From Cyprinodon diabolis (Eukaryota > Chordata > Actinopteri > Cyprinodontiformes > Cyprinodontidae): a stretch of 64,000 bases of DNA. Of this stretch, positions 1-15,594 are shown one piece after another. Within the stretch, counting starts at the first letter, position 1. Every line of letters begins with the position of its first letter. The position numbers and the translations under genes are program-made. The notes under the pieces are model-generated. The model was not told the DNA's origin. It did no database searches and worked only from the letters and a program-made list of their open reading frames with translations. The DNA lies in assembly GCA_030533445.1 (NCBI GenBank), contig CM060068.1:36377010-36441009 (forward strand), given 5' to 3'.

Positions 1-1318
<1,318 letters not shown>

Positions 1319-2699
1319 CTAAATGTCATATAAAAATTATAGGGGAGGATTTTTGCAAGTTTTTGAAAAGACCAGTCCTCTCCACTTAAAAAAAAAATGC
1401 ACATGCACAACCCTGTACCTGCTCCTGAGAGGGAATACCTATTAAACCTATGCGAGAGATGGCACAAGCCCATTTCTCTTCATGCAAGCTCTGTTTAAAA
1501 GTTGCCGCTTGCATCTCTCATACAAGCTTACTTTCCAAAAGAAGATTTACAATCTTTCTACCATGTCAGACTCACCACTGGTAAGTGAAAATGGGGACGA
1601 GCACGTAGGACGGGTTTATGTAAACATATCACCAGAATGATTGACAATTACGAGGGCCACTGATTTTGAGGATCCACCAGGAAAAAGAACATCTTCCAGT
1701 ATACCTTTAAAAAAAATGTATATTTTTTTGTCTGCCAAAATTCTCAGTCAGCCAGGTCATGGCAAAACGGACTTAAATCTAAGGCAATCAGAGTTTTGCT
1801 CAGTTTTTCTAAAACCATTCTGACATCCATCTTCTCTTTGTCAATACGGTTTGAAGGAATCTGTAGTTGGAGCGCTGACGTCTTTAAGCAATCGAGGTCC
1901 ATTCTCCCAAGGACGTTCTAAGTCAGATGCAAATCAATTACCCACCCTTACTCTTTGGTTGTTCAAGTCTGTTTTAGAGCATGAGTTTTGTGTTTAGCCA
2001 TCTAAATGGTGATGAGTGTGCTTGGGTAACATCTTTGAAATAACCACCAGGACCAGATTGTAGATGCTTGAAAGCTCAAAATGCAACTCTACTTTTCTGT
2101 TCATTGACATCTTTTCTCTTTCAACCTCTTTCAAACCATCTATCCAAAATCTGAGGTAGTTTACACTTGTTTACTCAACTGTTGGAAATATTTTTGTGGG
2201 CGTAATTGGGACAGAATTAAATCTTGATTGTAAATCAAATGGGGGCCCAGGGAGAAAAATTTAAGAACCACTGACTTTACAGACACTATGGTAAAGACTT
2301 TGTCAGGTAGGTGCAGGTTAGTTTGGTTCTGCCTGTGATGCAGAACCTTGTCCTAATGTTGCTGCACACAACAGGAGTGCCAGATGCAAACCAAAAAAAT
2401 AATTCTGCCTTACCAAGCCTCTGGACATCACAACCTTCAGACACAAAATACATCTTAAAAGCAATACATATAATGTAATTTAGGGTGGGGAAGAAGGAAA
2501 CCCAAATATTTGCTAAGACTCACCAAAGAGAGTCAGAGTATGGCATTTGTTCAGCAAAAGTTAGCTTTGAAAAAAAGGGATCTGCAACTAATTTGGATTT
2601 GCCTGAAAACAACTCTTTTAAAGCTGAATCAGACTCACTCTTAAAAGAAATACAAGTAAAAAGAGATTTCATTAAGGGAGACAGAGTGTTATAGCGGAG

Positions 2700-3920
2700 T
2701 TTACAGAATCAATTTAAGGTCCAGGTAGGAAAAGGCAATAAGGGCATACAGAAAGAAGCTGGAAAGGAAACTCTAGCAGAACAATATCAGAGATGTGTGG
2801 TCATGGATTTAGGCTAAAGGGAGATCAGACAGACTTAAGTCTGGACAGAGCCAATGAACTGAATACATTCTTCACAGATTCCGTTTAGGAACAGGTTGAG
2901 CATCCTTCTCTCCTGCCCACTGTCAGACATCTCACATCTTTGACCGAAAGCTTTTCCATCACACCTCAAATGTTTCACATCTACCACTGACTCTACTACT
3001 TCTATGAATTTGTTGTCATCCAAATCAGAAGATGAAACTACTCCTTCCGCCTTTCACCTGTCTGTCTCTAATAGTCAAGTGAAGAGACTGAATCAGGATA
3101 ATTTGTCAGAAACTCAAGAAGACTCGTGTGGAGGCATCAACAATTGCCTGGATCAAAGACCACCTAACAAATAGACCACAGTGTGTTAGACTGAAAGGTC
3201 AACTATCTAATCAAGGAGTCAGCAGCACAGGGGATGACACTCTCGCCATTCCTTTTTACTCAGTATACCTCTAATTTCTAGTACAAGACAGAGTTCTGTC
3301 ATCTGGATAAATAGTCAGATCACTGTAGATGTCATGTGCATCAGGAATGGACTAGAAGCTGAGTATCTGATCCTGAAAGTGAGAAAAACAAGTGAAATTA
3401 TTGTAGACCTCTGAAGAAACAGGAACAAGATGGATCCTATTAAAATAATAGGAAAATAAGTGAATGTGTCTAAATACAACTGTGAAATCATACAGAAGGT
3501 ACAGAGCAGACTATATTTCATTAGGAGGCTTAGGTCCTTCAGCATTTGTAGCAAGATGTTATATATCTTCTATACGTCTGTTGTGGAGAGTGTGGTCTCT
3601 GACTGATGGAAGCAAAACAAGCTGATAAAGAAGGCCGACTTTTTTAGGAAGTCTCTAAAGATAACTTAAAGAAGAATTCTTCATTAAAATAAAGAACATT
3701 TTGAACAACAGTCAGGATCTTCTTCAAATGATTGTTAAACTCCAACAGAGTGTCTTCAAGGAGACTTTTCTAAATCTGGTGCAAGACAGACCCCTAAAGA
3801 AGATTATTCCTGCCTATAGCTATCAACACCTACAACCACTCAAATAAAAAACATTTGCGCTAAGACATCTCATTTCCCTTTGGGATCAATACGATATTTT
3901 TGAGTTGAATTGAATTACAA
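2700..3920 (+). pseudogene. decayed CR1/L2-type LINE (Rex1-like) ORF2 remnant
   Basis: Plus-strand remnant of a non-LTR retrotransposon. Scattered pieces in shifting frames match the reverse-transcriptase ORF: DLSLDRANELNTFFTDS near 2835-2883, ITWI/LTNRPQ-like codons near 3150-3185, and a clear C-terminal block near 3503-3640 reading CSRLYFIRRLRSFSICSKM then LYIFYTSVVESVVSD and KLIKKADFF. The tail includes ILNNSQDLLQ and LKKIIPAY-like stretches followed by TTGGGATCAATACGATATTTTTG, typical of CR1/L2 3' ends. Many stops and frameshifts show that it is old and dead. The 5' limit is uncertain and could reach 2480. Clade assignment is by recognition only. Confidence 0.7.
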
Positions 3921-4513
3921 TAAAGTTCCTGTACTCGAAAAAAACAATGTACGTACTATAATTTTGCTTAACCTTCTCAACTTGTTTGCAATATAGCTGC
4001 ACAATAGAACACAGAAATGAACAACGTAGCACCAATTCACGTAATACGAAACAATATGATATAAATGACAGCTTTACTTGTTAAAGTAAACAACATTTAC
4101 TGGTTGTTGCATTTCAAGTGAAGAAAAAATGCCATCTAGAATAAATCCAGCTGCATATTCTAAAGCTTCAACAGTGTAAGCCTAATAAGCTGAATTCTTG
4201 GAGCATCATTTAGTCATTAAAGCACCAAGGGTTTAGCAAACAGAGGGTCTAGTGACAAAAGTAGGGCTTGAAATGCTAAAGGAAGCATTCAATCTATCAA
4301 AACGATACGGAAGCAGGGGTCTCACTTCGGATTTAAGACTCACAAACATGCAAGTCAGCATCAAATTAGTTAATTTCTGTATATGGATGTGCGTGTGTGC
4401 ACATCCTTAGGGCTCAGGAGACTACAGTGTCTCATGATAACCACCTGAGCATCTTAGCAGCACATGGAGCAAAACACAAAAGCAGCCACTGTGTAAAGGA
4501 GCACAGCGAGCAA

Positions 4514-4541
4514 ATGTGTGTGTGTGTGTGTGTGTGTGTGA
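4514..4541. repeat. (TG)n microsatellite
   Basis: About 13 uninterrupted TG units. It creates spurious ORFs on both strands (runs of Cys-Val and of Thr-His) that are not genes. Confidence 0.95.
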
Positions 4542-5094
4542 GTTTGTGTTCCTGTGAACACAGAGACAGAAGGTACATCTGGCATGGAGATTAGTGTCAG
4601 ATGCCACATTTCTGGTTTACAACATCATTATGGCTGCTAGGTTCATAAATATTGATTAAAGGCCGATCATTTCACCTTTCATAAACAAATGACACACATT
4701 GAGGATAAGCTCAACCAACGATGGCGTTGCTGGACGAGAGAAATGCATCCATATTAACAGGTTTGCCGTTTTAAAAGCTTGTGGTCAAAGTATGAAATCT
4801 GCACTGCTTCAGTAACGATAGTAAAGTATTAGTAAAGTATTTAAAGTTGCTTTATGGTTATTACCAAGTTGATGGTGGTATGGAAAAATTAAACAGTTTT
4901 TATGATTTTGATGAAAAGTCATCCACATGATTTTTCAAAATGTGGGCTTTAAATTCTAAAACATGTTTCAAAAATGTTTTTTTTCACAAATAAATGTTGT
5001 TTTGTAACTGTGTAAACAAATTTAAATTAGATTTAAAATTCCGCCCCACATGTCTGACTAAAAAACTGAAACTAGAGGCTATATGACAGACTGA

Positions 5095-5556
5095 GACTGT
5101 GTCTAATGTCCGCCCTATTCACTATATAGGGCACTATAGTGGTTACGCCATTTTAGATGAGTGTCCGAACTCCTAGTGAATGAAAAAGTAGTGGATTCGT
5201 AATTTCCAACAATACACTTTGGAATGTAGTCAGCATCCATGGTCACTAGAGGAACAGATAGATCCCAGAATGCTTTGCGAGGAGAGCTGTTCTTGCAAAG
5301 TATTATGGGATTTGTTGTTACATTTGACGTCTGTCGTCTACAGCTGTCACTACCCAACAGTGGTGACAAATAACAAAGATGGCACAGAGGTGTGCATGTA
5401 GGGAGACGAAGTTAAGTGACCAACGCGGAGAGAAAAGTAGTGATCATCTGTCTGATTGGTCAGTTAACTGATTTCACTATAAATTCCATTATATAGTCCC
5501 CACTATAAATAGTGAGTGAGGGATTTAAGGGTTAGGGAAGACGTTCGGACACAGCC
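5095..5556. mobile_element. MITE copy 1, PIF-Harbinger-like
   Basis: Starts GACTGTGTCTAATGTCC and ends in the inverted GACGTTCGGACACAGCC, so it has terminal inverted repeats of about 17 bp around a 460-bp body with no ORF. A clearly related copy in the same orientation lies at 17125-17539; both contain CACTATATA, CCCAGAATGCTTTGC and AACAAATAACAAAGATGGC. Flanks are TGA and TAA, compatible with a worn 3-bp TWA target duplication. The superfamily call rests on the 3-bp site and TIR style. Confidence 0.7.
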
Positions 5557-5873
5557 TAAGTCTTACCTTAATGATCTGTTTCCGTTTGTGTTAGGAACAC
5601 GAGTCTTCTCTTTTTCCTGGTGTTCCTAGTGGTTCTGGGGAGGATTTACTAGACTTTGGATTTTTTGTAGATTGGTTTAATTAATCCTGGCTGGTCTTTG
5701 AGCATGTGGCTTTACCTTGAGGCATTGCACAATGGTCTGGATCTATTTAGTAGTGGCCATTTGGCTTCTGACAGTTCTACAATACTGTTGGTATATGGCG
5801 CCATATCCGCTTATGTCAGCTCTTTGCGCCCAGTGCAGGAGTTCTATTTAGTCTCAAAAAGGATTATCTAAAC

Positions 5874-6173
5874 CAGGGGCACCAATATGGTGCCCACCTA
5901 CATAAAGGGGCCCTCAAGGACCACAAAGGGTGCTCTCTCAGTCTTCTGAAAATGGAACTCGCCAGTGGGCTAACTTTTTATTTTTATTTTTTTATACTTT
6001 ATTTCAAAATGGCATTGTCTAAAATGAAATTAGAACTTAAAAGAAACAATGAAAATATGTTTATAATGTATGAAGTTTAGGTGAATGCAGTTCATGGGTC
6101 AGTATTGGTAGCCCTTTCTATGACTCAGTACCCTTGAAGTGACTCTCAGCCTTGAAATGGTTGGTGACCCCTG
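5874..6173. mobile_element. short hAT-type non-autonomous element
   Basis: 300 bp, from CAGGGGCACCAA to TTGGTGACCCCTG, that is, terminal inverted repeats of about 13 bp. It is flanked by ATCTAAAC (5866-5873) and ATCTAAAT (6174-6181), an 8-bp target duplication with one mismatch, which is the hAT signature. The interior is A+T-rich with no coding potential. Confidence 0.82.
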
Positions 6174-6349
6174 ATCTAAATACTATCAGGACAGATGCTG
6201 GGTGTACATAACCTTATTTTATAATGATCAAAAGTTTTTTTTAATCTCTTTTGTATAAACGTATAATGTGACTATGTACCTTTAAGAAAAGAATGCAATT
6301 CCAAGTATTAATGCAGTTATTGAAAATTATACATGCATACATGTGTTTA

Positions 6350-6532
<183 letters not shown>

Positions 6533-8803
6533 TTAGTTTGCCAGCAGACAGCAGTATATTAAGTTTGCAAAGAGTAAAATTAAAATATACTGTTAATACT
6601 ATTGTCAAAAAGATGGTTTACAAATTAAAATACAGATTTTGACGGCAAAATTTAGACTTAAGGTTAACGTAACCGTGTTTTATTTTACTTTTATTATTCA
6701 AGCATATTTCAGATTGTAGGTTTCTAAGTTTCTAGGTCCACTTTTGCCATAGAGTGACTAATCAATGAAAGGGTCAAGCATCCCAATATAGTTTTATTTT
6801 CAAAATGTTTGCATCATATAAACTTGTGAAAACTGTAAAGCATGTGCAAAGCTGAGCTTCTAAACTGGTGCAACTTCAACTGAGCGTCTAAATTGAACGG
6901 AAAGAGGCACACAATTTATAGCCTATGTGCCATCATGAACATGAAGCTCATATGCTAACCAAACCCTGTAAAATTTGTTTGTGGGGGGAGGATACTTGTG
7001 CAAATATTACCACTTGTGAAGTTATTTATCAAACCTGAAACAAGCATATGATAATTCAGAGAGGCTACAGAGAGTAGAGGCAATGGAAAAAATGGTATAA
7101 ACAACGTGCCTGAAGCTAAAAATGTCATCTTCATAACAACAAAACCAACCACACAGAAGAACATGCAGTTTCCTCATTTTAGGGTGTTCCAAACCATTTT
7201 TGGTGCATGTTACCTTTTCATATCTTATGCAACCTATTTTGTTGCATAGGATATGCAACATATCATATGTTGCACAAGCAATACATTTCTCCTCAATGGG
7301 AACCTTTGAAGATCAGGCCTTAAGTTTGCATGATACTCAACATTAGGCACAAAGGTATAAAATCACCGGTGAGTGACGACCTGACTGCACTAGCTTTCAA
7401 TAAATTAAATCTATTTCATAAGGAAGTTCAAACGGAGCAAGGGAATCAGTTACTATCCGAAGGAGAGGCAATATTAACATTGTTTACAGCACCCTGAAGA
7501 GACATAGGAACATTGTTTACAGTACCTAGGTTCTTGTGGAATAAAGTTGTTCAGCACTTAGGTCCTCGTGTTTTATTGACTACAGATTTATTGTATTCTG
7601 AAAGTTGAAGTTATCCAGAAGGGTGAGAGCCAGAGAACAGTTGTCTGCCTCCATGCATCCCGGCTGGCAGGCTGCTCAGTGTGAACCACGCCTCGAGCAG
7701 CATGACATGCTGTGACTCTGACACAGATAAGTGTAAATGATGGATGAGAAGTAGTTTCACATCACACAGATGTTATTAAGCAAGCTTAGCATGACTGCTA
7801 TTGTTCCAACTTTATGAGAGGATTTTGTATATTTCATAGACTGATTGTATACTTATAGCATACCCGATTGAGTGTTTAGTCACACATTAATCTAAACATG
7901 AAAATTTGTAATGTGATCAGCACAAAGTTCTGTACATCTGTGAGGCAGAAGGAAAAGACTACATGCTTTATGGTTTTTGTTTTAATTCAGAAATAAAATA
8001 AATAGTTAGGAATGCAAACGTATTCAGAGCACTTTTCGGAGAAAAAAATCAGTGCAATCAGTTTTTTTAGTTGCTAACTAATTAGTAAAGTGATTCTTCA
8101 CTGCAATTCAGTAGCAGAAATACAACATTTTGGGAAAGCATCTGAGGCTGCCTGTTTTAGGAAACATTAAGATCAGAAATGCACCAGACAGGCTTAAAGT
8201 TGTTCAATAAATTTTACCAGCTTGGCTTATAAAATGCAAGCAAAGGTTAAATCTAAAAAAGAGTACTGTTTAATTGATTCAAAGGAATTGGTTTAAAGTT
8301 TCTCTCAACTCAGGTAGAAGATAAAGAAACATTTTTAAGAAGGAATTCTTATAGGACGAGACAACAGCTTGGCCTAAACACAAACAGGTTAAGAACTAAA
8401 ATGGTGCATTATCCTCAAAATACAATCCCCATCACCAAACAGCGTGATGATAAAGGCAAGATGCAGCCATTCTTTCTCTGTAGCACACATAGGAAAGCTG
8501 CTAATTGAAGGATAGTTGGAGCTAAAGCAGTAAAACAATCCTGGAAGGAATCATTAGAAATGGGCGAGAGCTCCCTTTCAGTAGAACAACCCCAAACATA
8601 CACCAACAGTTATAATATCATGGTTTAAATTAATGCATATTAAAATATTAGAATGGCCCATTAAAAATCCTAGAACTAAATCCATTTGAAATCTATTTGA
8701 AAATCATGCATCATCCTTCCTACAACCACTAAAAACCTTTGAAGTTAGTGAAAGATTAAAGTAGCATGAAATATTGATTTAAAACACTTTGTATGTTATA
8801 GAT

Positions 8804-8806
<3 letters not shown>

Positions 8807-8890
<84 letters not shown>
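8807..8890. repeat. (TA)n microsatellite
   Basis: An 84-bp uninterrupted TA run that directly abuts the tRNA-like head of a SINE on its right. Confidence 0.97.
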
Positions 8891-8893
<3 letters not shown>

Positions 8894-9126
8894 GGGTGTT
8901 GGCCTAATGGTTAGAGCAGTGCAATTGTGCTCTGAGAAGGTTGCAAGTACCCAGTTTCATCCCCATGAGCCTGCACTCTGGGTTCCTGAGCAAGACCCTT
9001 AACCCCACACTGCTCCCGGGGCTCCACAGTGGCAGTCAACTTCTCCCTAAGGGAGCTATGGGTCAAATGCAGAAAGTGCAGAGAGTGAATTTACCAATTA
9101 TGGGACAATAAAGGGATTTGCATATA
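8891..9126 (+). mobile_element. tRNA-derived SINE
   Basis: Begins with a tRNA-like head: GTTGGCCTAATGGTTAGAG resembles the A box, and GGTTGCAAGTACC about 35 bp later resembles the B box of a Pol III promoter. The body contains TTCCTGAGCAAGACCCTTAACCC and a CTGCTCCCGGGG stretch common in fish SINEs, and ends in ACAATAAAGGGATTTGCATATA. No TSD was identified because the left flank is the (TA)n array. Confidence 0.8.
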
Positions 9127-10248
9127 CAATTACTTACAAAATAAATTTATTTAAAAATGAGTAATAATGAAAAAAGGAAGGAAAACAGCTTTGCAGGCCC
9201 CTCCAAACACTGCTTTACATTTTCTCTAAACCTGTTCAAAACAATTAAAAAAAATCAAATGAAGCCATTTGAAAAAATATATAATATGATTTGAACCAGT
9301 TTTGTGCTATTTAGACATTTGAACAAGTTGCGGTTTAGCAACCAATAACCTAAAAGGAAACAGGGTGTTTTAAATTGAGAAGCTTTTGCGAAGAAGTCAA
9401 AAAGACTAAGGTTTGGACTCAAAACAAGCAGCTTTGAAAACTAATGCTGGAAGTTTATGATGTGTCTTGACCTTTATGATGAATAAGATATTTTAATTAA
9501 AAAGCTTAAATTCACATTAATTCTATCTTCTAGTGCCAGAAATTTAGCTTATCATGTTTCTTTTTGTTTGAAGTTAAACTAAATCAAAAGAAACTTGTGA
9601 TGGATTGGTAATTTGTAAAGGGTGTAGCTTGGCTCTGGACTGGACTAATGGGCTGATTGCTCGACCTCTGCTTCATTAACATGGGAACAGTTTTTCCCTG
9701 ATTGAGATGTTTTTATTTTTTCCCAATTTGGCAGCGGTTCAGCAGCAGGACTGATGATCTCACCAGGCTGAATTATTTCTCTCAGCATGCAGTCCGTGCT
9801 GACAGGCTAGGCTGTAATAGTCTGGGCAAGACAGGCAGATTGGCCTTACATGCACTCACAGAAAAAAGCGTGTCCTCACTAACTCAGGTTGTTTTGTAAA
9901 AGATTAGTCCTGCAGCACATAAAGTCATGTTCTGCGCTCAGCTTTCTTCTCTCAATGACCATATTCTTTCTTTGATTTCCATTTTTTTCCTTGGGTGAAA
10001 CATGTGATGTAGTGAATTCAAAATTGAAAGAAATAAATGAACATTTTACGTTTGTCCCCATTTCTTTTTTTTTTATGACTTCATTTTTCTTCTCATGTTA
10101 AAAAAATCTAAATAAATAAACTTGAAAGTAAATAAAGTTGATAAACAGTCATAACAAATTTCAAAATATTTAGCATATTGCTTCAAAAACTAACCTCACA
10201 AATCACACATATCAATCTTCTGAAATCCTTCATACTCTAATAAAATAT

Positions 10249-10254
<6 letters not shown>

Positions 10255-10319
<65 letters not shown>
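10255..10319. repeat. (TA)n microsatellite
   Basis: About 65 bp of TA repeats preceded by AT-rich imperfect units. Confidence 0.96.
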
Positions 10320-10324
<5 letters not shown>

Positions 10325-10597
10325 GATATTTAGAAGCCGATAACTGTCTCAGGTCACCTATAGACTCTGATCAACTTAAAGGACCGAAAAAAATACTTTT
10401 AGTAAATGTTAAAGGATCAGCTGACTGTGGCATACAGTAGTTGATTGTGTGAAGAGAATAGGAAAGTGCTTTATAGCCAGGACATGCAAAGACAATCTAA
10501 CATACAGTTGACATAAATACATTTGGAAATATGCAATCTGAAATAAAAAATGCAAGTAGTGTAGGAATGTTGTGAGACTATAGATGCATAGCTAAAC

Positions 10598-10803
10598 TTT
10601 TTTTTTTTCTTTTTGAGTTTTTACGGCACTAGTGGCTCCTTTTATGGACAGTAGGCTGACAGGAAAGGGGGTATGAGAGAGGGGGAGAGACATGCGGGAG
10701 AGGACCACAGGTCGGATTCGAACCCGGGTCGCCCACGTCGAGGACTAAGGCCTCCATACATAGGTCGTGTGCGCTAACCACTGTGCAATCAAAGCACGCC
10801 CAT
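10598..10803 (-). mobile_element. tRNA-derived SINE, reverse orientation
   Basis: Read on the minus strand, the head GTGGTTAGCGCACACGACC matches an A box, and the exact B-box consensus GGTTCGAATCC lies at 10714-10724. It is followed by a pyrimidine-rich body (CTCTCCCCCTCTCTCATAC) and a poly-A tail, seen as the T run at 10598-10610. It is not a functional tRNA gene: the anticodon-arm region is long and irregular, and the SINE body follows the head. Confidence 0.82.
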
Positions 10804-13800
10804 AATGCAACTTTTTGCAGAGAAAGAGTAAAATGGCAGATATAAAAAAAAAAAAAAATCAATAGTATTAAATAATATATATGAGTATTTAAACATGCTT
10901 CTTTTGGCTGTGTGGTCCTTGGTTTCCTGGGAACATGGTTATGGAGGCTATAAAGCAGGCTGACACATTGCATGTCTCCAGTTGGGTCAGTCAGGGGTAA
11001 GAAATATCAGTGACAGTAAATTAGCTGCCGCAGTGCTTCAGGGTGGATGGGGAGATGGTCTCGTCCAGCTGCCTTTCAGGGTTTTTTGCTTACTGAACAA
11101 TTTGTGAAATGTAAAAGGTAGGGAAGGGGGTGGAGCTGAGGTAAAATGTTCTGTATCTTGTAGGGAGGATGAACGGTTCACTCTCAAAGTGACAGTAAAA
11201 CTGGTTTAGCTTTTTTTGAAAGTTTTGGCCAATGGTTTGATTGTTTGTAATCTGTCTGAAGCCCCTAAAGACAAATGCCTGTAGATGTGCTGCCTGAAGT
11301 CAGTATCTCTCCATGCTAATCCTCGAATTTATCAAACACAATCAGTCTGTTCCAACTCCTGAAGGCTCTTTTTCAGAATTAGCTGTCCGAGTTTGGCTGT
11401 TTATCATTGTTGTTAGGAAAACAGTCCGAAAAATATAACAGTCAGTGCAGTTTAAACACATCTGAAGATCCCCTACAACCTTAATTATTCCAATCTTTAA
11501 AGTTTTCCCCAGAGGCAGTATGCAGAATGAGGTGGACCATCGTGTGATCAGGGTGACCCAGAGCAGCGTGGGGAACAGCATGAATTGTGGTATAGCAAGG
11601 ATACAGGGTTTTCTCCTCTATGGTTAGAAAACTGTTTTACTTTACAAAGAATCCTGGCTTTGGGTGAAAATATGTTCTCAAAGAAAAGAAGGGATATTCA
11701 CTTTCACTCTTATTTTTTTCATTATATTCTACTGCCCACAAAGACTAATCTATTTTAAATCCATAATCATGTTTCTACCAGGAATGCCATGGATGGATAT
11801 GATTGTTTGTTAATATGAAGCACACATGTGTGATTTATAACTTTACATATATAACAAATTATTTAATTTTTTTAGAGGTAGAAAAAAGGAGGAACAAAAA
11901 ACAAACAAAATATAGTACGTTATTTATTGATATACTGTTCAATAGCTTAAAATGTAAATTTTATGTTATGGGAAAAGTAAGATGTGTAAAAGGTTGCTAT
12001 TCTGATCTGCAAATGAAATTATATTCTGTTTTCTCAAGAAGCACTTTTGCTATACAGCTTATCTTACAATGATGCATTACTCTTTTTTTGTAACCAGATA
12101 TTTCTGACAATCTTACAAAAATAAATGCAGGCAATAAAAATGCAGTGATCAAAGTTGTTTCAAGGCTTTATTTTTATCTTTTGAGACAAAGCTGCAGTAA
12201 AAAAAAAGTAGCTAAATAAACTATGTTCCTAATACTAACCCAGGAGTCCATTGTGTGTTTGTATAATATGTTCTGAAGGAAATCTGTGTGGTTTTCTTTT
12301 AGGAAAAACAATGAAAACCTACCCAGTTTGTGTCTCTGGCTAAGAAGGGATTAAGTGTCCCAACATGGCCGTATCCATTTCAGAGAATAATTGATTACAT
12401 TCTGTGAACTGTTGCATGGGAGGTCAGATAAAACCAGAAACTTAGCTGCATTGTCCTAGCTCAGAAAAAAGGCTACTTATTATGAAAGAGGATATAAAAA
12501 CTAAAATGCTGCACTGAGGAAAAAATGAAAAAAGCAAAGCAGATTTGGGAGTTTTATTGCTGCTTATTCTTATTCCCTCAGTTTTAAATCATATCAATCA
12601 ATTATATCGGTGTATTAAGTTTAAGCTCCTTTGTAAAACAGCTTAATTGGACAAGAAATAATAACATCATTCAGTTTAGTCTACTTTAAGTCTACTTTTA
12701 GTCTACTTTAACTATAAATGCTCTATAAGCGTGCAGAGCTTAGAATGAGAGAGAGGATAAGTTCAATAGTGAGTGCTTGCACAGTGGTTCTGTCACCGAA
12801 AAAAAATTGCAAACCAAATAGGGAGTAAACTATGTTTTAAGTTGTTTGGAAATATATCGTTTTTCATTCCAAGCTTTTTTAAATCCGGTTTTGTGTTTTT
12901 TGTAAGATGAATAGCAACAAGACCACCATACTTTAATAAAGTATGCAAACAACTATTTTATCTAATTCTGAAAGTAAGACAAAAAGTAAGAAATATTTAG
13001 AAAATTTCAAGACATTCTAATCCTTCCTAAACAGAAATCTGGCTGCTTTAAATCTTTTACCACATTTCTTGCTAATGTATGAATATGTGAAGAAATTGGT
13101 GAACTTTTTTCAAATTTTTTCTAATCATATAATATCAATGTGGTAGAAAAATTAAGAATTCTTTTCAAAGTATAAAGAGAAAAATATTTAACCCCAAAGT
13201 GAATACCTTGTAGATTCAAAGTTTTCTGCAAATACAGCTTTTAACACCGAGAGACTCAAATTTTTTTTTTCATGTTTAGAAAACATTCAGACTGGTTTCT
13301 GGAACATCTATCCTTTCACATTTTTAAATCATTTGCAGCTTTTAACAGCTCTTCTTATACATTTTTAAAAATTCAGTTCAAGCAATCTTTCCGACCTGCT
13401 TGTCGTAGACATTTGTGCCTTGTTTCTTGGTCTTTGTGATGATATGTTTGTCTGTTTATAAATAAATTGCATGATAATAAACCTATATATGCTTCTCTGT
13501 GTGACCTTTACAACTTTAGGCGGTATGAATCCCTGACATTGCCAAAGAAATTTATTTAGGATTTAATACTGAGATTGAATTGAATTGTTTGAAATTTTAT
13601 TTACCAATTAATTAACTTCTGAAGGCAGATGTTTGCAATGTTTTTTTTTATGTAGGGACAGCAAGGTGAAGGGACCTAAAGATAAATCCAGTGATAAGTA
13701 GCTATTTGGATTGTATTCTCATCCTACCACTTTACTATCCTGCACAATAGATACCACAAATAAAAAAACATTGAAGTTTGCAGTCAGAAAGGAAGGAGAA

Positions 13801-13929
13801 AAAAAAATGTATTTTCAAGGCACGAAACATAAAGCAGTTCTCTAGATCCAAGATAGAAATGTGGGTGTTCTTTCTATTGCTAGTGAAGATAAAATCCTTT
13901 TTAATGTAAGAAAAATGTTTTGATTTTCT

Positions 13930-14288
13930 GAACAATTTCCCTGATCTTGTCCGGATTCCTGCCTGTTCACTGCGGATGCTGCATCGGGGATGCTCTGGAC
14001 GGATTCTGCCGCATCTCACAGGCAGTGCATCGGCTGATCCTGCCTCACCCAAGAGGATTAACGGACCTGTTAAACCAGGTAAGTGACTCACATGGATAAT
14101 TATCTTCTCTCAGATTATCGTGGTCACTTAACTGTGTTTCTCTCCATCCAGAGTGTCAGTGATTGGCGATGCTCCGCCTTCCCCTGCAGCCACTCCAGTT
14201 TTTTGTTTCTCTCTTTTTGTCATTAAACATTTTGAAATATCCCACTCTCTCGCTTGAATACGGAGTCCATCTGCACCATTTTATGACA
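13930..14288 (+). mobile_element. solo-LTR-like fragment (Gypsy-type, tentative)
   Basis: A C+T-rich block that contrasts with its AT-rich surroundings. It ends GTCATTAAACATTTTG, then CGGAGTCCATCTGCACCA, then TATGACA. This arrangement (ATTAAA signal, GAGTCC..CTGCACC, terminal TGACA) is typical of fish Gypsy LTR ends. The left border, the TSD and any internal region were not found, so it could also be another repeat type. Confidence 0.45.
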
Positions 14289-15594
14289 GATTTAAGTACT
14301 TTCTTTAGCAGGAGAAACAAAGAGTTTAAAATCTAAATTACATTTTACTTTTAAAGAAGCCGTTTACAAAAAGGTGTAAAACATCTTTTTGGGGAAGAAA
14401 ATCCTCTAAAAAAAGTTGATTTTTTATTTTTTCCCCCATTTTATTGTAGCTGGAAATAACCTATGGTAATATTAGGTGATTCTAAGATAAAATTATTACT
14501 GCTGAATACATTCTTAAAATCTTGGCTCTTAAAAATTTTCAAAACAAATAAAAAATAGGCATAAGCAAGAGTACACCCAAAGTGTATGTTTTTTAAACTT
14601 GTGAAAATTATTTTATTATGGAAATTGTGTAAAAACCCTAAGTTGATCAGAGTGCATATACACCAACAGAGACTTTTCTTAGCCACTTTTCTAAAATATT
14701 AAGATGTGAGATCATGACATTGAAGCAAAAGCTTTTTTTTTATATATTGGCCTGAAGCCATCTATAAATAGACACAGAAGGACATTAATGGAGGTAAAGA
14801 ATGTTTAGAGCTCACCTTTTATAGAAGTGTAGCCTTTCTTTCAGTGTGCGATGTCATAACAAATTAATACATGTTTAAACATCTTCAATAGGGGCCCCAA
14901 TGATTGTGAAAGGTACTGTAAATGTCAAACATACAGATTTTCTGGTCAATTATCCAAATTAACACATAAGCAGAGAGTAAGTCCACTCCTCCCACAGCTT
15001 GAAGTAACGTTAGTGGTGATATGGAGAGAGAATGGCAAAGGCTGCCAGGGTCATTGAGTCTCATTTAATTGTTACCTTGGTGATGAATGGCTGGTTAGTC
15101 TGAAACATTAACTCTGAGATCTTAAAGTGAGAGTCACTGCAAGGGAGTGTGTGAGCGGAAAGGCTACACAGAGTGTCCATGAGAAAAATTTTGCTTTTGT
15201 TGTTCATATGAATTAGTAAGAAGAAGAAAAAAGAAACTATAACTCAGTAACCCTTTAGGTTTAAACAAAGAAGGGTCCAAGCTAATTTTATTAGGCAAAT
15301 TTTCTGCACTACTTGTTTGTTTGAAGGGTAAGAACATTTCAAAAATATATGTAAGGCAAAATCAAAATTCTGACTCAATGAAAATGTACAGCTTTCATCA
15401 AATGCACTTGGTAGGGGGTTCTTTAATTAATTTTAGAGTTGTCCCATTTTGTCCCATTATTCATTGACCTTTTTTATTTTTTCACACCGTTTGAAAACCA
15501 GAAAGGGAACTATTTATGTGGTAGTGAATGGTGTATAACTGTAGTCTAATCTTGAAAATCTTTTGAACATAAATTTTAAAACAATCAATTTGAC

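Noticed and set aside
4397..4607. Overlapping 61-65 codon frames on both strands
   Set aside because: They are translations of the (TG)n tract and lack any domain.
10700..10803. A tRNA gene on the minus strand
   Set aside because: The B box is perfect, but the region does not fold as a tRNA and continues into a SINE body with a poly-A tail.
10629..10973. 114-codon minus-strand frame
   Set aside because: It is a read-through of the SINE and its poly-A tail.
13735..14091. 118-codon minus-strand frame
   Set aside because: It overlaps the LTR-like block, has no domain and mixes AT-rich and GC-rich composition.
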